NCBI GenBank assembly: GCA_019894875.1
Contig: JAGXNR010000076.1
Location: 1-14,340 of the forward strand
Source of the DNA: Promethearchaeota archaeon
Lineage (GTDB): Archaea; Asgardarchaeota; Lokiarchaeia; Sigynarchaeales; SOKP01
Direction: 5' to 3'
DNA: 14,340 bases
Under the pieces are notes generated by a model. It made no database searches, had not been told where the DNA came from, and worked only from the letters and a program-made list of their open reading frames with translations. The position numbers and the translations under genes are program-made. Shown piece after piece: positions 1 to 8,670 of the stretch; the first letter of the stretch is position 1, and every line of letters starts with the position of its first letter.

Positions 1-393
1 GAATTGGCATATCGTTTAATTTCTATGTTTTCATTATATGAAGATACAATCTTAGATCCATTTTGGGGAACAGGAACGACAACTTTAGCTGCAATGATTT
101 CTGCCAGAAATTCAATTGGGTTTGAAATTAATTCAGGGTTCATGAAAGTGTTCAGAAGTAATTTAAGTACACTTAAAAAGTTGAATGAGGAAGTAATTGA
201 ATCCAGATTAAATAATCATATTGATTTTATTCAAAAATATAAGAAGGAAGTTAAAGATGTTAAATACAACGCAACCCATTACAAATTTCCTGTTGTTACT
301 AAACAAGAAATAGATATATTATTTTATATCATAGAAGATTATCGAGAAAAAAAGAACAATTTTACACTACAACACAAAAAATACGATTTTTAA
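1..393 (+). CDS. DNA methyltransferase (N4-cytosine/N6-adenine type), C-terminal fragment, 5' truncated
   Basis: This is the last 130 residues of a DNA methyltransferase whose start lies left of the window; the frame is open at base 1, so the TTG at 4 is probably internal. It carries the SAM-binding motif I as DPFWGTGTTTLAA, then an IGFEIN segment that fits motif II (the acidic residue that holds the ribose of S-adenosylmethionine). The preceding ELAYRLISMFS stretch is typical of archaeal members of the N6_N4 methylase family (Pfam 01555 type). Having motif I near the C-terminus fits the permuted (beta-class) order, in which the catalytic DPPY/SPPY motif comes first and would be upstream. The last 50 or so residues are lysine-rich and not recognised. 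The gene ends 32 bases before the convergent GTPase gene. Target base and site specificity cannot be told from this part, nor whether a restriction partner exists. Confidence 0.85.
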   Translation, partial: ELAYRLISMFSLYEDTILDPFWGTGTTTLAAMISARNSIGFEINSGFMKVFRSNLSTLKKLNEEVIESRLNNHIDFIQKYKKEVKDVKYNATHYKFPVVTKQEIDILFYIIEDYREKKNNFTLQHKKYDF

Positions 394-425
394 TAAGAAA
401 TTAAAATAGATAATCTATACTTAGT

Positions 426-1370
426 TTAGACTGTTTCAAGAAATCTATGAGTTATAAATAAAAAGGACTCTTTAACATTTTCACCCGTTTTAGCGGAAGT
501 GAGAATATAATGGAAGCTATTTTGATCAGCGATATTCTTAATTTCTTCCTCACTAATTACGATATCTTCTACTAAGTCTGATTTATTTCCAACTAATATT
601 ATGTTAATATCCTTATTCACATATTTCTTAATGTCATTATACCACACCTCAATACTATCAAGGTTATTTTGGCGTGTTCTATCTATTACAATAAAAGCTG
701 CATGTGCCCCACCATAAAATCTCTTTCTATATGGCGCCATTTGCATTATTTGACCCCCAATATCCCAAATTGCAAAATTAATTTTAGTATCATTACTCAA
801 ATCAAAATCTTTCTGGGATATATCAACCCCCACTGTTGAAGTGTAATTCTCTTTAAAAAGATTTTCTACAAATCTCCGAATTAATGAAGTCTTTCCGACT
901 TTATAATTACCTGTTAGAATTAATTTTATTGAAAACTCACCAGCTGGAACTTTTCCATCTTTTGATTTGGCTAAGACTCTTACGATCCCTGGAATCTCTA
1001 GTGATACATTTTCATTCCCTTCAAGTACTAATTCTATCTTCCCCGCAATATGTTCAGAATAGACTCTTAATTCCGTATCAGAGGTAGTTAAGTCTGAAAT
1101 TGTTAATAGAATTGACTTTAAACCCATAGAACAGTAGGAAAATTTTTTATCCCCGATTGTAGTAATATTAAAAAATGTAGTTTCTCCGCTGAATTCACCT
1201 TTTATTCTATCAATATAACTATCTACAGTAGCAGCTATTGCTCCTAATAGAGACTCATCTCCTGCATCTCCTCGACTTTCTGAGATTATTATCAATCCTT
1301 CCCTATCACAAATAATTACTGAAATTATACCCTCAACATTGTTCATATAATTATTCAAAAGAGATGACAA
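426..1370 (-). CDS. Roadblock/LC7 domain fused to Ras-like small GTPase (paralogue A)
   Basis: Two-domain protein of 314 residues counted from the TTG at 1370. Residues ~1-120 look like a Roadblock/LC7 domain (EGIISVIICDREGL at the start, YSEHIAGKIELVL near the end). Residues ~146-314 are a small GTPase with all G motifs: G1 GNYKVGKT (154-161), switch-I Thr179 in STVGVD, G3 WDIGGQ (202-207), G4 NKSD (262-265) and G5 TSAKTG (291-296). Switch I is Rab-like, whereas the double-glycine G3 is Arf/G-alpha-like. There is no C-terminal cysteine, so no prenylation is expected and the protein is probably cytosolic. Roadblock domains regulate small GTPases in trans (MglB on MglA); here the two are in one chain, a combination known from Asgard archaea. 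A start further upstream, an ATT at 1385 preceded by GGTGA, is favoured by the ribosome site and by alignment to paralogue B. The gene is divergent from the giant surface protein. Confidence 0.93.
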   Translation of the reverse strand: MSSLLNNYMNNVEGIISVIICDREGLIIISESRGDAGDESLLGAIAATVDSYIDRIKGEFSGETTFFNITTIGDKKFSYCSMGLKSILLTISDLTTSDTELRVYSEHIAGKIELVLEGNENVSLEIPGIVRVLAKSKDGKVPAGEFSIKLILTGNYKVGKTSLIRRFVENLFKENYTSTVGVDISQKDFDLSNDTKINFAIWDIGGQIMQMAPYRKRFYGGAHAAFIVIDRTRQNNLDSIEVWYNDIKKYVNKDINIILVGNKSDLVEDIVISEEEIKNIADQNSFHYILTSAKTGENVKESFLFITHRFLETV

Positions 1371-1382
1371 GAGATTTCTTAA

Positions 1383-1396
1383 AATTGTGATTCACC
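1383..1396 (-). promoter_or_regulatory. Shine-Dalgarno site and possible ATT start of GTPase A
   Basis: On the minus strand GGTGA (1396-1392) is followed by a six-base spacer and then an in-frame ATT codon at 1385-1383. GGTGA matches the archaeal anti-SD. The TTG at 1370 has no comparable site at normal distance. Starting at ATT adds five residues, and the resulting N-terminus lines up with paralogue B just before its VEGI segment. A stop codon (TGA, 1394-1392) overlaps the site, so the start cannot lie further upstream. ATT initiation is rare, so this stays a proposal. Confidence 0.5.
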
Positions 1397-1559
1397 ATTG
1401 TTATGAATTTTTTTTGAATGATGTATCTAAATAATTTTTTAATAATTGATATATTTATGCTTTAAAAGATATTTTATGATAAAATTTAAATCATTCTGAT
1501 ATAAACAAATCATTCTTTTTAAATTATTTAAAATTTTTTTATCTCTCTTTAACAAAAAA

Positions 1560-1653
1560 TTATATAACAAGAATATTTTTTTATTTTCATAAATAATTTA
1601 CTTTAATTCTTGAGAATGGAAATTTCTCAGAATAATTAGAATAAAAAGGGGAT
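1560..1653 (+). promoter_or_regulatory. Putative promoter and ribosome site of the giant surface protein gene
   Basis: The 291-base gap between the divergent GTPase A and surface-protein genes (1371-1662) is extremely AT-rich and holds no gene that I can support. On the plus strand TTATATAA (1560-1567) is a candidate archaeal TATA box, which would place the transcript start near 1590 and leave a leader of about 70 bases. AGGGGAT (1647-1653), nine bases before the ATG, is a partial Shine-Dalgarno match. In such AT-rich DNA the TATA call is weak; the ribosome site is better. Confidence 0.4.
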
Positions 1654-1662
1654 ATTTTACAA

Positions 1663-4600
1663 ATGGGAGTATTTAATAAAAAGTTTAAAAATAGAGCCAA
1701 AACTCTGCTTATCTTAACGTTTGCCATACTTTTTCCTCTAGTACTTAATTTACCTCTACAAAATTCTTCTATTGGCAAGGAAACTGTATTTAATATTGAG
1801 CGTGATAATCCTTATCTTTCTTCAAATGGACTATCTAATGCAAATTACTTTAGTTTTTATAAAAATATTACTATTGATCAAACTAAAGTATCAGGTTCAG
1901 GAAGTCATACTGATTTTCCATTCTTGCTTTCTTTTATTGATTCGGATTTACACGGTAACGTTCAACTAGATGGTGATGACATTGCTTTTGCAATAGACAA
2001 TTCTTGGTTAGATCATGAAATTGAATTATTTAATCCTACATATAGTACTACTGAGGTTCAGCTGATTGCATGGATAAGAATACCCTCTTTATCCACTTCG
2101 GTTGATACTGTTATTAGTATGTATTATGGAAATTCTACAATGATTTCACGTCAAAATCCTGAAGGGGTATGGGACATTCACTATGAAGCAGTTTACCATT
2201 TACATGATGATTTTTTGGATTCCACTCCCTATAATAGGGATGGAACGAATAGTGGATCCGTTGATATTGCGGGAAGAATCGGTGATGGCCAAGATTTTGA
2301 ACGATCTGATAATTATGATAATATAAATATCGGAACTTGGAGTATTGCGGGGACAGAAATTACAATTCAAGCTTGGGTTAAGCTTGAGTCATTTTCAGTA
2401 GGAGACGCCCGTATTTTATCCAAAAACTCAGGTTTAAGTGATGATACCGAACATCACGTATGGATGTTGGGTACAGAAATCTCCCCAAATCGATTGCGAG
2501 GTAGAATCAAAACAGGAATAAGTGATTTTTCTGGGACATCAACTGTAGTTGCTACATCCGGAGATTTATCAATAGCTACGTGGTACTTAACTACTTTGAT
2601 CTATGACGGTTCGAATATTCGATTTGTGCTAGATGGAACTCCTGTAGGGGCTTTTAGTAAGTCCGGATCATTACGTGTGAATGATTGGCCAATCACCATT
2701 GGAAATAACCCTACTGAAGACAAAGCCTTAGATGCGATTATCGATGAAGTTAGAATCTCATCAACAGTAAGATCTAATGATTGGTTGTTAACTGAATATA
2801 ACAACCAAAACGATCCTGATACATTTTATTCAATTGGAGTAGAACAGCAAGTATCTACTCAACCTTCAAATGCAGATTATTTTAATTATTATAAAGTAAT
2901 AACCATTGATCATACACAAGTTTCTGGAACAGATAGTCATATAAACTTTCCTCTCCTGATTTCTCTTCTTGATGAAGATTTACATGATGATGTTCAAATT
3001 ACTGGAAATGATATTGCATTCTCTACTAATGGAAAATGGTTAGATCACCAAATTGAATTATTTGATCAAACCTATAATGGTACACACGCTCAGTTGTTTG
3101 CATGGGTTCGTGTTCCTTTCTTATTAACAACAGAGGATACAAATGTAACTATGTATTATGGTAATTCTACAATGAGCTCGCGCCAGAATCCTAATGGCGT
3201 TTGGGATGCAAATTATGTCGGTGTTTGGCATTTAAATGACGATCCAACAAGTACCATTTATGATAGTACTTCTCCTAATAGTAATGGTGCATCATCTGGT
3301 TTAATGACATCATCAGATTTGGTATCTGGAATCGTTGGAAAAGCTTTAGATTTTGATGGAAATAATGATTATGTTTATTTTACAAACTCACCAGAGTTAC
3401 AAATAACCGGAGAAATAACCGTTCAAGCTTGGTTTAAAGCAAACTATTTTGAGAATGACTACTTATTTAATAAAATGGATGGAGTTGGGAATCGAGGTTG
3501 GGAGATCCGTTTTTTTCCAACTGATACGGCTCATGGAAGAGTATCATTTCGTTATTCTCCTGATGGAATTAATATAATAAGCTCTGGAGATGAAGATGTA
3601 GAAATCGGAAATTGGTATCACGTTGTAGGAGTCTTTAAACCCAGTACATATAATAAATTCTTTTTAGATGGTACCTTGGTTGAAACGGGAACAATGGGCA
3701 TACCCCCTTCTCTAAATGATCCTCCATACAATGTACTTATAGCTGAAAAATCTGATGGGTCGGGGAATTATGATGGAATTATAGATGAATGCCGTATTTC
3801 CAATATTGCACGTTCAGATGGATGGATTATTACCGAATATAATAATCAGTACAATCCTGATTTGTTTTATTCTGTAGGATCTGAAAAAGACGCTAAGGAA
3901 ACGATATATCTTGAAGCTCAAATCAATGCAATTGACTTATACAGTAATTTAATACCAAATGCAAATGTTTCCTTAATAAAAAATGATGAATTAATAACCA
4001 GTGATATAACTAATTCTAATGGAAGTGTGAGATTTACAAATATAATTAAAGGTGAGTATAATTTCACGGTTTCCATAACTTCTAATATCGAAAATCTCAC
4101 AGAGCTTGTTAATGTAACCTCCCAACCAATCTTAATCGATAAAGGGTTCCAGATGATTAATTTAACTTGTAATGTTAGTATGAATTTCTTTGAAATTTTT
4201 GACGTTGATGGATTACCTGTCGAATCTGGTTGGATTGTTGTTGAAAATAGTTCAAATTTACTTCAAAATTGCACTATCGATAGTACTGGAAAAACAACTT
4301 TTTACTGGGTAAATATATCGTCATATGAGTACAATTATACTGTCTATTATCAAAATATGAATTACTTTGATAATACCATAGAATTATCTTCAGGAAACAT
4401 AACCTCTCCTAATTCTCTCATTCAAGTTCAAACAGAATTAACTACTGTTGAGTTTACTATATTGGTTGTAGGAACTGGTGATCCAGTTGGGGGTGCTAAG
4501 CTTAAATTAAAAGTTAATAATACTTTTGGAGATAGCATCGTAAATTTAACAACAGATTTTAATGGAAAAGCAACCCTTCGGTGGTTAAACTCGTCTGGTA

Positions 4601-7600
4601 TTAATGGAAATTATTCCTTAGAAATTGAATTCTTCGGACAGAATAGGATGTTTAATATAACGATTGATGGGCCTGGTGCTGTAGATAATATTAACTTTTC
4701 AATAATAAGTAAAGACTCTAAAGAATTTCGGATAGCAATAAATCTTGATGATTTTCAGACAGAACTGAGCTCACTTAATCCAATAGACTATATCCAAGTT
4801 ACATGGGGAACTCAATTAAAACTTAGAGTTTTATTCAATATTACTAAAGCTGAAGGGCTCCCTACAGACATTTTAGGCCCTGCATATGCAGATTGGGTAA
4901 CATTTCAATTATTATTAGGAGGAAATCCCGTATTATCCGTACAAATGTGTAAGGAGATAAATTATATAGGTAGACATTGTGCAATCATTGATACAACATT
5001 AATTGATAGCGATGTTACGTACATTATTAAAGTTTCTGCTCAAAAATCAGGATTTACGTTGCCATCTGATTTATATCTTCAGCTAGATGTATTAAAAAAT
5101 GACTTAGTATTGAACCAATCAGAAAATAACGATACTCCTTTATCAGTGTTTTGGTCAGATAGCGTTAATATGTCACTGAGTTCGTATGGTAAAAATATTG
5201 AGAGTTTTACATTAGAAGATATGATTTTTCAAAATAGTAATCATGAGTTTAGCTTTTCAATTCCTGAGATATATACAAATTGGAATTTATCTCATGTTGT
5301 TTTTAACATATATAATATTAATTGGAATACAGATATAGCTAATATTAACATTACAATTGAAGATCCTTATGGAAATTTCTATATGTATCATAAAGATAAC
5401 CATTCAGGATGGGATTTTATTCAAGGTTCATGGACTGGAATTTCTCTTCTATTAGATATGATGAGTCCTACAGATGATAATAATTTTGATTTTATTATAG
5501 GGGGATCTTATAACGATCCAATCGATATAATCGCAGAGGTTTATTTTATAAGAAACACAGAAGATGTTGAGCTTACTAAATTCAATCAAACAGATAGTAT
5601 ATCAATTCAGACTGAAATTGAAGGGTGGGTAATTAAAAATGTAGTATTTGAAATCTCAGATTGTTACGAAACTTCTACATGGACTACAGCAAATTTATCA
5701 ACACTTACTAATCTGAATATAACCACAAACGAAGGTTTCAAATATTCCCTAGCTTCTGGATATGAAAATGGAACAGGTTTCTTAACTATTGATGATCGTA
5801 AAATTTATCCATTAGGTAATCAATTCTCATTTGCTGTCGAAGGATATACCAATTTAAGTTTTAATGTAAATATTAAAATTGAATACGTTCAAGAATTCTA
5901 TAGAAACCAATATGTTGAAACTTATAATTCTACAATTACAATGCAAGATGTAAGTAATGGTGGAATCTTCCCAGTTACCCCTTTAGAGAATGGTTGGGAT
6001 GATAATAATGCTTATCTCAGTATTAAAAGCATCAATAATGGTGTATCTTATTTTTATCCTACTGATATATCAATGCAGATTATAATTGGGGGAAATATCT
6101 ATATCATTTCGGATATTTCTTTAGGAGTGGGATTTTTTTCATTAGAAAGTTTTACTAAAAATGAAATTCTGAATGCTGATATAAACACAGATATACCAGT
6201 GAATTTTACTTTATTTGTTATAATCGAAAATTCTAAAACCGTGTATTATAAAACAGTAGGAACACTTAATTATGTAATTCGAGAGACACCTTCTGTATTT
6301 GGAGTAGTCCCATATGATTCTAATTTGGAATGCTATTTACAGTATATTGATACTTCAATAATAGATGCTGATGAATATACTATTAGGTTTACGTTCCTAA
6401 AAGATCACTTTGAAACTGCTACAAAAGATCTTGAATTGAATGTGCAACAACGATTAACATTAATAAATGGAGATACAGAATTCTACAGAAGTATTGAAAA
6501 CGTTTATGTAAAAGATGGTGTGAATTTCACATTTATTTACACAGATGCATTAACAGGAGATAAAATTTCCAATTTAAAGACTCAATTCTTTATATGGGAG
6601 AAATATTCAAATAATGGCACGGTAATGGAAAATGATCAGGGGACAATAATTACCTCAAAGAATAATACATACATCTTAGATTTTGATACTGAAACAAGAC
6701 TGGTTGGAGAATATCTACTTATTGCAACGTTAGATAAAGAAAATTATGAATATAAAAATGCCATGATTCTCTTATCTATTAATAAACGAGAAATTGATTA
6801 TACCTTATGTGATAATTTCAGAAATAAACAAGCAAGCGTTGTACAGGGAAATTCTATCCCAATCATGATAAATTTAACCGATCCCACAAAAGGGGATATA
6901 CCCTTAATTAATGCTACCATTTCCTTAACAATTGGCGGTGTGGATTATGAGTTTGAAAAATTTGAGAATGGAACCTATAGATTTGATTTTCAAACAGTTA
7001 ATATTAATGCATTCTTTACATCAACCACACTCCGAGCAATCATTAATATTTCAAGGGAAGATTATATTTCTGAAGAATTTAGTATCATTATTGTGGTTGA
7101 AATGCAAGAGATTTTTCCTGGAATCCCCACATTCTATTTCTTGGTAATTCTCTCCATTATAATTGCTGTGACTGGTAGTCTTGTAGGATATAGAGTGTAT
7201 AAATATGCAAAAATCCCCGAGTTCGTTAAAAAAGCTAGGGCAATGAAAAAAGCAATTGAAGGGGATAAATCAATCTCTGAATCACTACTTTATCAATCTA
7301 AGAATTCATTTATAGGAGAGAGAATCAGAGATAAATGGGAAGATATTGGATTATCCGTGGAAAATGTTTTAGGAATAAAATCTACAAAAGAGATGAAAGG
7401 TTCTAAAATTGAGCGAAGAATAAGTGGGACTGTTGAAAGAAGAAATATTCAACCTATCGGTTTAGTATTTATGAAATGGGATGAAAGGATAGGTACAGAA
7501 ATCTTAGCTAAATACCCAGAAGAAACTACAGTTTCAGAGAAAACATTGATGCAAATATATAGTACTCATGAATACAGTGGTGAAAAGGGAATTATAACAT

Positions 7601-8547
7601 TAACTTCAGGATTATTAAATATTATTTCTTATTATACTGGCCCTGAAATGGGATTTTACTTGGTTTTATTACTAAATATCGATGATGATCCTGATATGTA
7701 CGAGGGAGGTATGGCAGATATCTTAAGAGTTCTTTTGGACAATGTTGAAGATGACTCATATATACAGATGATGCCTTCATTTTTTCAACGCTTATCGGTT
7801 TACCCCTCGCTTAGTGACGAAGAAATTCTCTCTCTCAATTATCAAGACGAAATTAAGCGTATGATTATAGAGAACTTGAGAGATGTCGGTGCAATATCCA
7901 AATCTGAATTAATGATCTGGCTTCGAGATAAATATGTTGAGGGATTTATAGACATAGAGGCTACGCTTCTTGAACTTCTAAAGAGAGATATTGTAAAACA
8001 AGTATCAGTAAAGGGATTCCCCTCAGAGTTAATCTTCCTTACTAATGATTTCTTCATGCTCCGTGTTCCCCCAAATAAATTATTTAAGGATCCCGCTAAT
8101 AAAGGATTGCCAACGCAGTTTTTAAAAGAATATCGAGAGGAAATTACGAGATTCTTCCAGAATTATCAGCCAACATCAGAAGATAACTTAAAAATAATCA
8201 GTCTTTTAATAAATCCTCAAGCTTATGAAACCATACGATTACTAAGAACTTCAATAGTTACTTTACAAGATTTAGAAAAACTGAAGAAAAAAGGTGTAGA
8301 TGATGCTCCTAGCATTATAAGATCACTCTGGGATAACAAAATGGTGAAAGTTTTTAGAGATGAGAATGATATCGAGTATTATGCTCTACTTTCTGATTTC
8401 TATATGGATTTAATCTTTCCCAAGTATCTTTTATCTGTAATAAAAACTGCTTATGAGCAGCGATCCCAACCGAACAGAGTTTTAATTGAATATCTAAAAT
8501 CGCTTGAGGATACATATTTCGATTTAAAATCCGAAGATAAAGTCTAA
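1663..8547 (+). CDS. Giant single-pass surface protein: 2x(DUF2341-LamG), Ig-like stalk, TM, longin-like and winged-helix cytoplasmic tail
   Basis: A 2294-residue protein. Residues ~10-32 are a basic then hydrophobic signal peptide. Residues ~60-397 and ~404-741 are two copies of a DUF2341 domain followed by a concanavalin/LamG-like sandwich, a pairing common in prokaryotic surface proteins and usually linked to glycan or protein binding. Residues ~745-1020 hold three short carboxypeptidase-regulatory/CnaB-like beta repeats, and ~1030-1815 a further Ig-like stalk rich in N-x-S/T sequons. One membrane span lies at ~1822-1843, followed by a lysine-rich stretch (positive inside), so the last ~450 residues should be cytoplasmic. 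There, ~1930-2045 (beginning IGLVFMKWDERIGTEIL) reads like a longin/roadblock-type profilin-like domain. Residues ~2062-2140 and ~2175-2260 read as winged-helix segments. The ectodomain assignment is fairly firm; the tail assignment is inference from pattern. The protein is probably a receptor or adhesin. Start chosen from the signal peptide and the AGGGGAT site. Confidence 0.9.
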   Translation: MGVFNKKFKNRAKTLLILTFAILFPLVLNLPLQNSSIGKETVFNIERDNPYLSSNGLSNANYFSFYKNITIDQTKVSGSGSHTDFPFLLSFIDSDLHGNVQLDGDDIAFAIDNSWLDHEIELFNPTYSTTEVQLIAWIRIPSLSTSVDTVISMYYGNSTMISRQNPEGVWDIHYEAVYHLHDDFLDSTPYNRDGTNSGSVDIAGRIGDGQDFERSDNYDNINIGTWSIAGTEITIQAWVKLESFSVGDARILSKNSGLSDDTEHHVWMLGTEISPNRLRGRIKTGISDFSGTSTVVATSGDLSIATWYLTTLIYDGSNIRFVLDGTPVGAFSKSGSLRVNDWPITIGNNPTEDKALDAIIDEVRISSTVRSNDWLLTEYNNQNDPDTFYSIGVEQQVSTQPSNADYFNYYKVITIDHTQVSGTDSHINFPLLISLLDEDLHDDVQITGNDIAFSTNGKWLDHQIELFDQTYNGTHAQLFAWVRVPFLLTTEDTNVTMYYGNSTMSSRQNPNGVWDANYVGVWHLNDDPTSTIYDSTSPNSNGASSGLMTSSDLVSGIVGKALDFDGNNDYVYFTNSPELQITGEITVQAWFKANYFENDYLFNKMDGVGNRGWEIRFFPTDTAHGRVSFRYSPDGINIISSGDEDVEIGNWYHVVGVFKPSTYNKFFLDGTLVETGTMGIPPSLNDPPYNVLIAEKSDGSGNYDGIIDECRISNIARSDGWIITEYNNQYNPDLFYSVGSEKDAKETIYLEAQINAIDLYSNLIPNANVSLIKNDELITSDITNSNGSVRFTNIIKGEYNFTVSITSNIENLTELVNVTSQPILIDKGFQMINLTCNVSMNFFEIFDVDGLPVESGWIVVENSSNLLQNCTIDSTGKTTFYWVNISSYEYNYTVYYQNMNYFDNTIELSSGNITSPNSLIQVQTELTTVEFTILVVGTGDPVGGAKLKLKVNNTFGDSIVNLTTDFNGKATLRWLNSSGINGNYSLEIEFFGQNRMFNITIDGPGAVDNINFSIISKDSKEFRIAINLDDFQTELSSLNPIDYIQVTWGTQLKLRVLFNITKAEGLPTDILGPAYADWVTFQLLLGGNPVLSVQMCKEINYIGRHCAIIDTTLIDSDVTYIIKVSAQKSGFTLPSDLYLQLDVLKNDLVLNQSENNDTPLSVFWSDSVNMSLSSYGKNIESFTLEDMIFQNSNHEFSFSIPEIYTNWNLSHVVFNIYNINWNTDIANINITIEDPYGNFYMYHKDNHSGWDFIQGSWTGISLLLDMMSPTDDNNFDFIIGGSYNDPIDIIAEVYFIRNTEDVELTKFNQTDSISIQTEIEGWVIKNVVFEISDCYETSTWTTANLSTLTNLNITTNEGFKYSLASGYENGTGFLTIDDRKIYPLGNQFSFAVEGYTNLSFNVNIKIEYVQEFYRNQYVETYNSTITMQDVSNGGIFPVTPLENGWDDNNAYLSIKSINNGVSYFYPTDISMQIIIGGNIYIISDISLGVGFFSLESFTKNEILNADINTDIPVNFTLFVIIENSKTVYYKTVGTLNYVIRETPSVFGVVPYDSNLECYLQYIDTSIIDADEYTIRFTFLKDHFETATKDLELNVQQRLTLINGDTEFYRSIENVYVKDGVNFTFIYTDALTGDKISNLKTQFFIWEKYSNNGTVMENDQGTIITSKNNTYILDFDTETRLVGEYLLIATLDKENYEYKNAMILLSINKREIDYTLCDNFRNKQASVVQGNSIPIMINLTDPTKGDIPLINATISLTIGGVDYEFEKFENGTYRFDFQTVNINAFFTSTTLRAIINISREDYISEEFSIIIVVEMQEIFPGIPTFYFLVILSIIIAVTGSLVGYRVYKYAKIPEFVKKARAMKKAIEGDKSISESLLYQSKNSFIGERIRDKWEDIGLSVENVLGIKSTKEMKGSKIERRISGTVERRNIQPIGLVFMKWDERIGTEILAKYPEETTVSEKTLMQIYSTHEYSGEKGIITLTSGLLNIISYYTGPEMGFYLVLLLNIDDDPDMYEGGMADILRVLLDNVEDDSYIQMMPSFFQRLSVYPSLSDEEILSLNYQDEIKRMIIENLRDVGAISKSELMIWLRDKYVEGFIDIEATLLELLKRDIVKQVSVKGFPSELIFLTNDFFMLRVPPNKLFKDPANKGLPTQFLKEYREEITRFFQNYQPTSEDNLKIISLLINPQAYETIRLLRTSIVTLQDLEKLKKKGVDDAPSIIRSLWDNKMVKVFRDENDIEYYALLSDFYMDLIFPKYLLSVIKTAYEQRSQPNRVLIEYLKSLEDTYFDLKSEDKV
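1843..3885 (+). repeat. Tandem internal duplication of a DUF2341-LamG unit inside the surface protein
   Basis: Residues 61-397 and 405-741 of the giant protein are two copies of the same unit. In the first ~122 aligned residues of each (DUF2341 part) about 73 are identical by eye, including MYYGNSTM, SRQNP and GVWD. Both units end with the same LTEYNNQ / ITEYNNQ segment followed by a D-FYS-G motif. The LamG-like halves differ more. The two copies are separated by only about seven residues. Confidence 0.9.
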
Positions 8548-8592
8548 AATATATTAGTAAAACTTTTTCTCATTTTATTTTTTAATAATATA

Positions 8593-8666
8593 AATCCATA
8601 CCCGGACAGGGTTTTCATCAAATAACTTTCTACGAGAGTTTTTTTATTTGAATCATTATATGGATT
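8593..8666. repeat. Inverted repeat spanning the convergent intergenic region
   Basis: AATCCATA (8593-8600) and TATGGATT (8659-8666) are perfect 8-base inverted arms. They enclose a small CCC/GGG hairpin (8601-8611) and the terminator-like hairpin at 8624-8640. As RNA on either strand this could fold into a branched structure at the 3' ends of the surface protein gene and the convergent 286-residue gene. Eight-base arms 58 bases apart could arise by chance. Confidence 0.35.
8624..8650 (+). terminator. Hairpin plus T-tract terminator after the surface protein gene
   Basis: AACTTTC (8624-8630), loop TAC and GAGAGTT (8634-8640) form a 7-bp stem with one G-U pair, followed directly by a run of T broken by one A (8641-8648). 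It lies 77 bases past the stop of the giant gene on the plus strand. Archaeal termination usually needs only the T-tract, so the stem is extra support rather than proof. Confidence 0.55.
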
Positions 8667-8670
8667 CTCA

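Noticed and set aside
406..418. Palindrome ATAGAT-A-ATCTAT between the left methyltransferase and GTPase A
   Set aside because: Only 13 bases, with a one-base centre, in AT-rich DNA, with no T-tract; expected by chance and unable to form a good hairpin without opening the centre.
884..1087. Leucine-rich plus-strand open frame inside GTPase A
   Set aside because: It is antisense to strongly conserved GTPase and Roadblock motifs; the same holds for the other short frames inside the large genes.
1371..1662. RNA gene or origin in the very AT-rich divergent gap
   Set aside because: No cloverleaf, GC-rich fold or repeated motif (such as origin recognition boxes) could be found; promoter DNA explains it.
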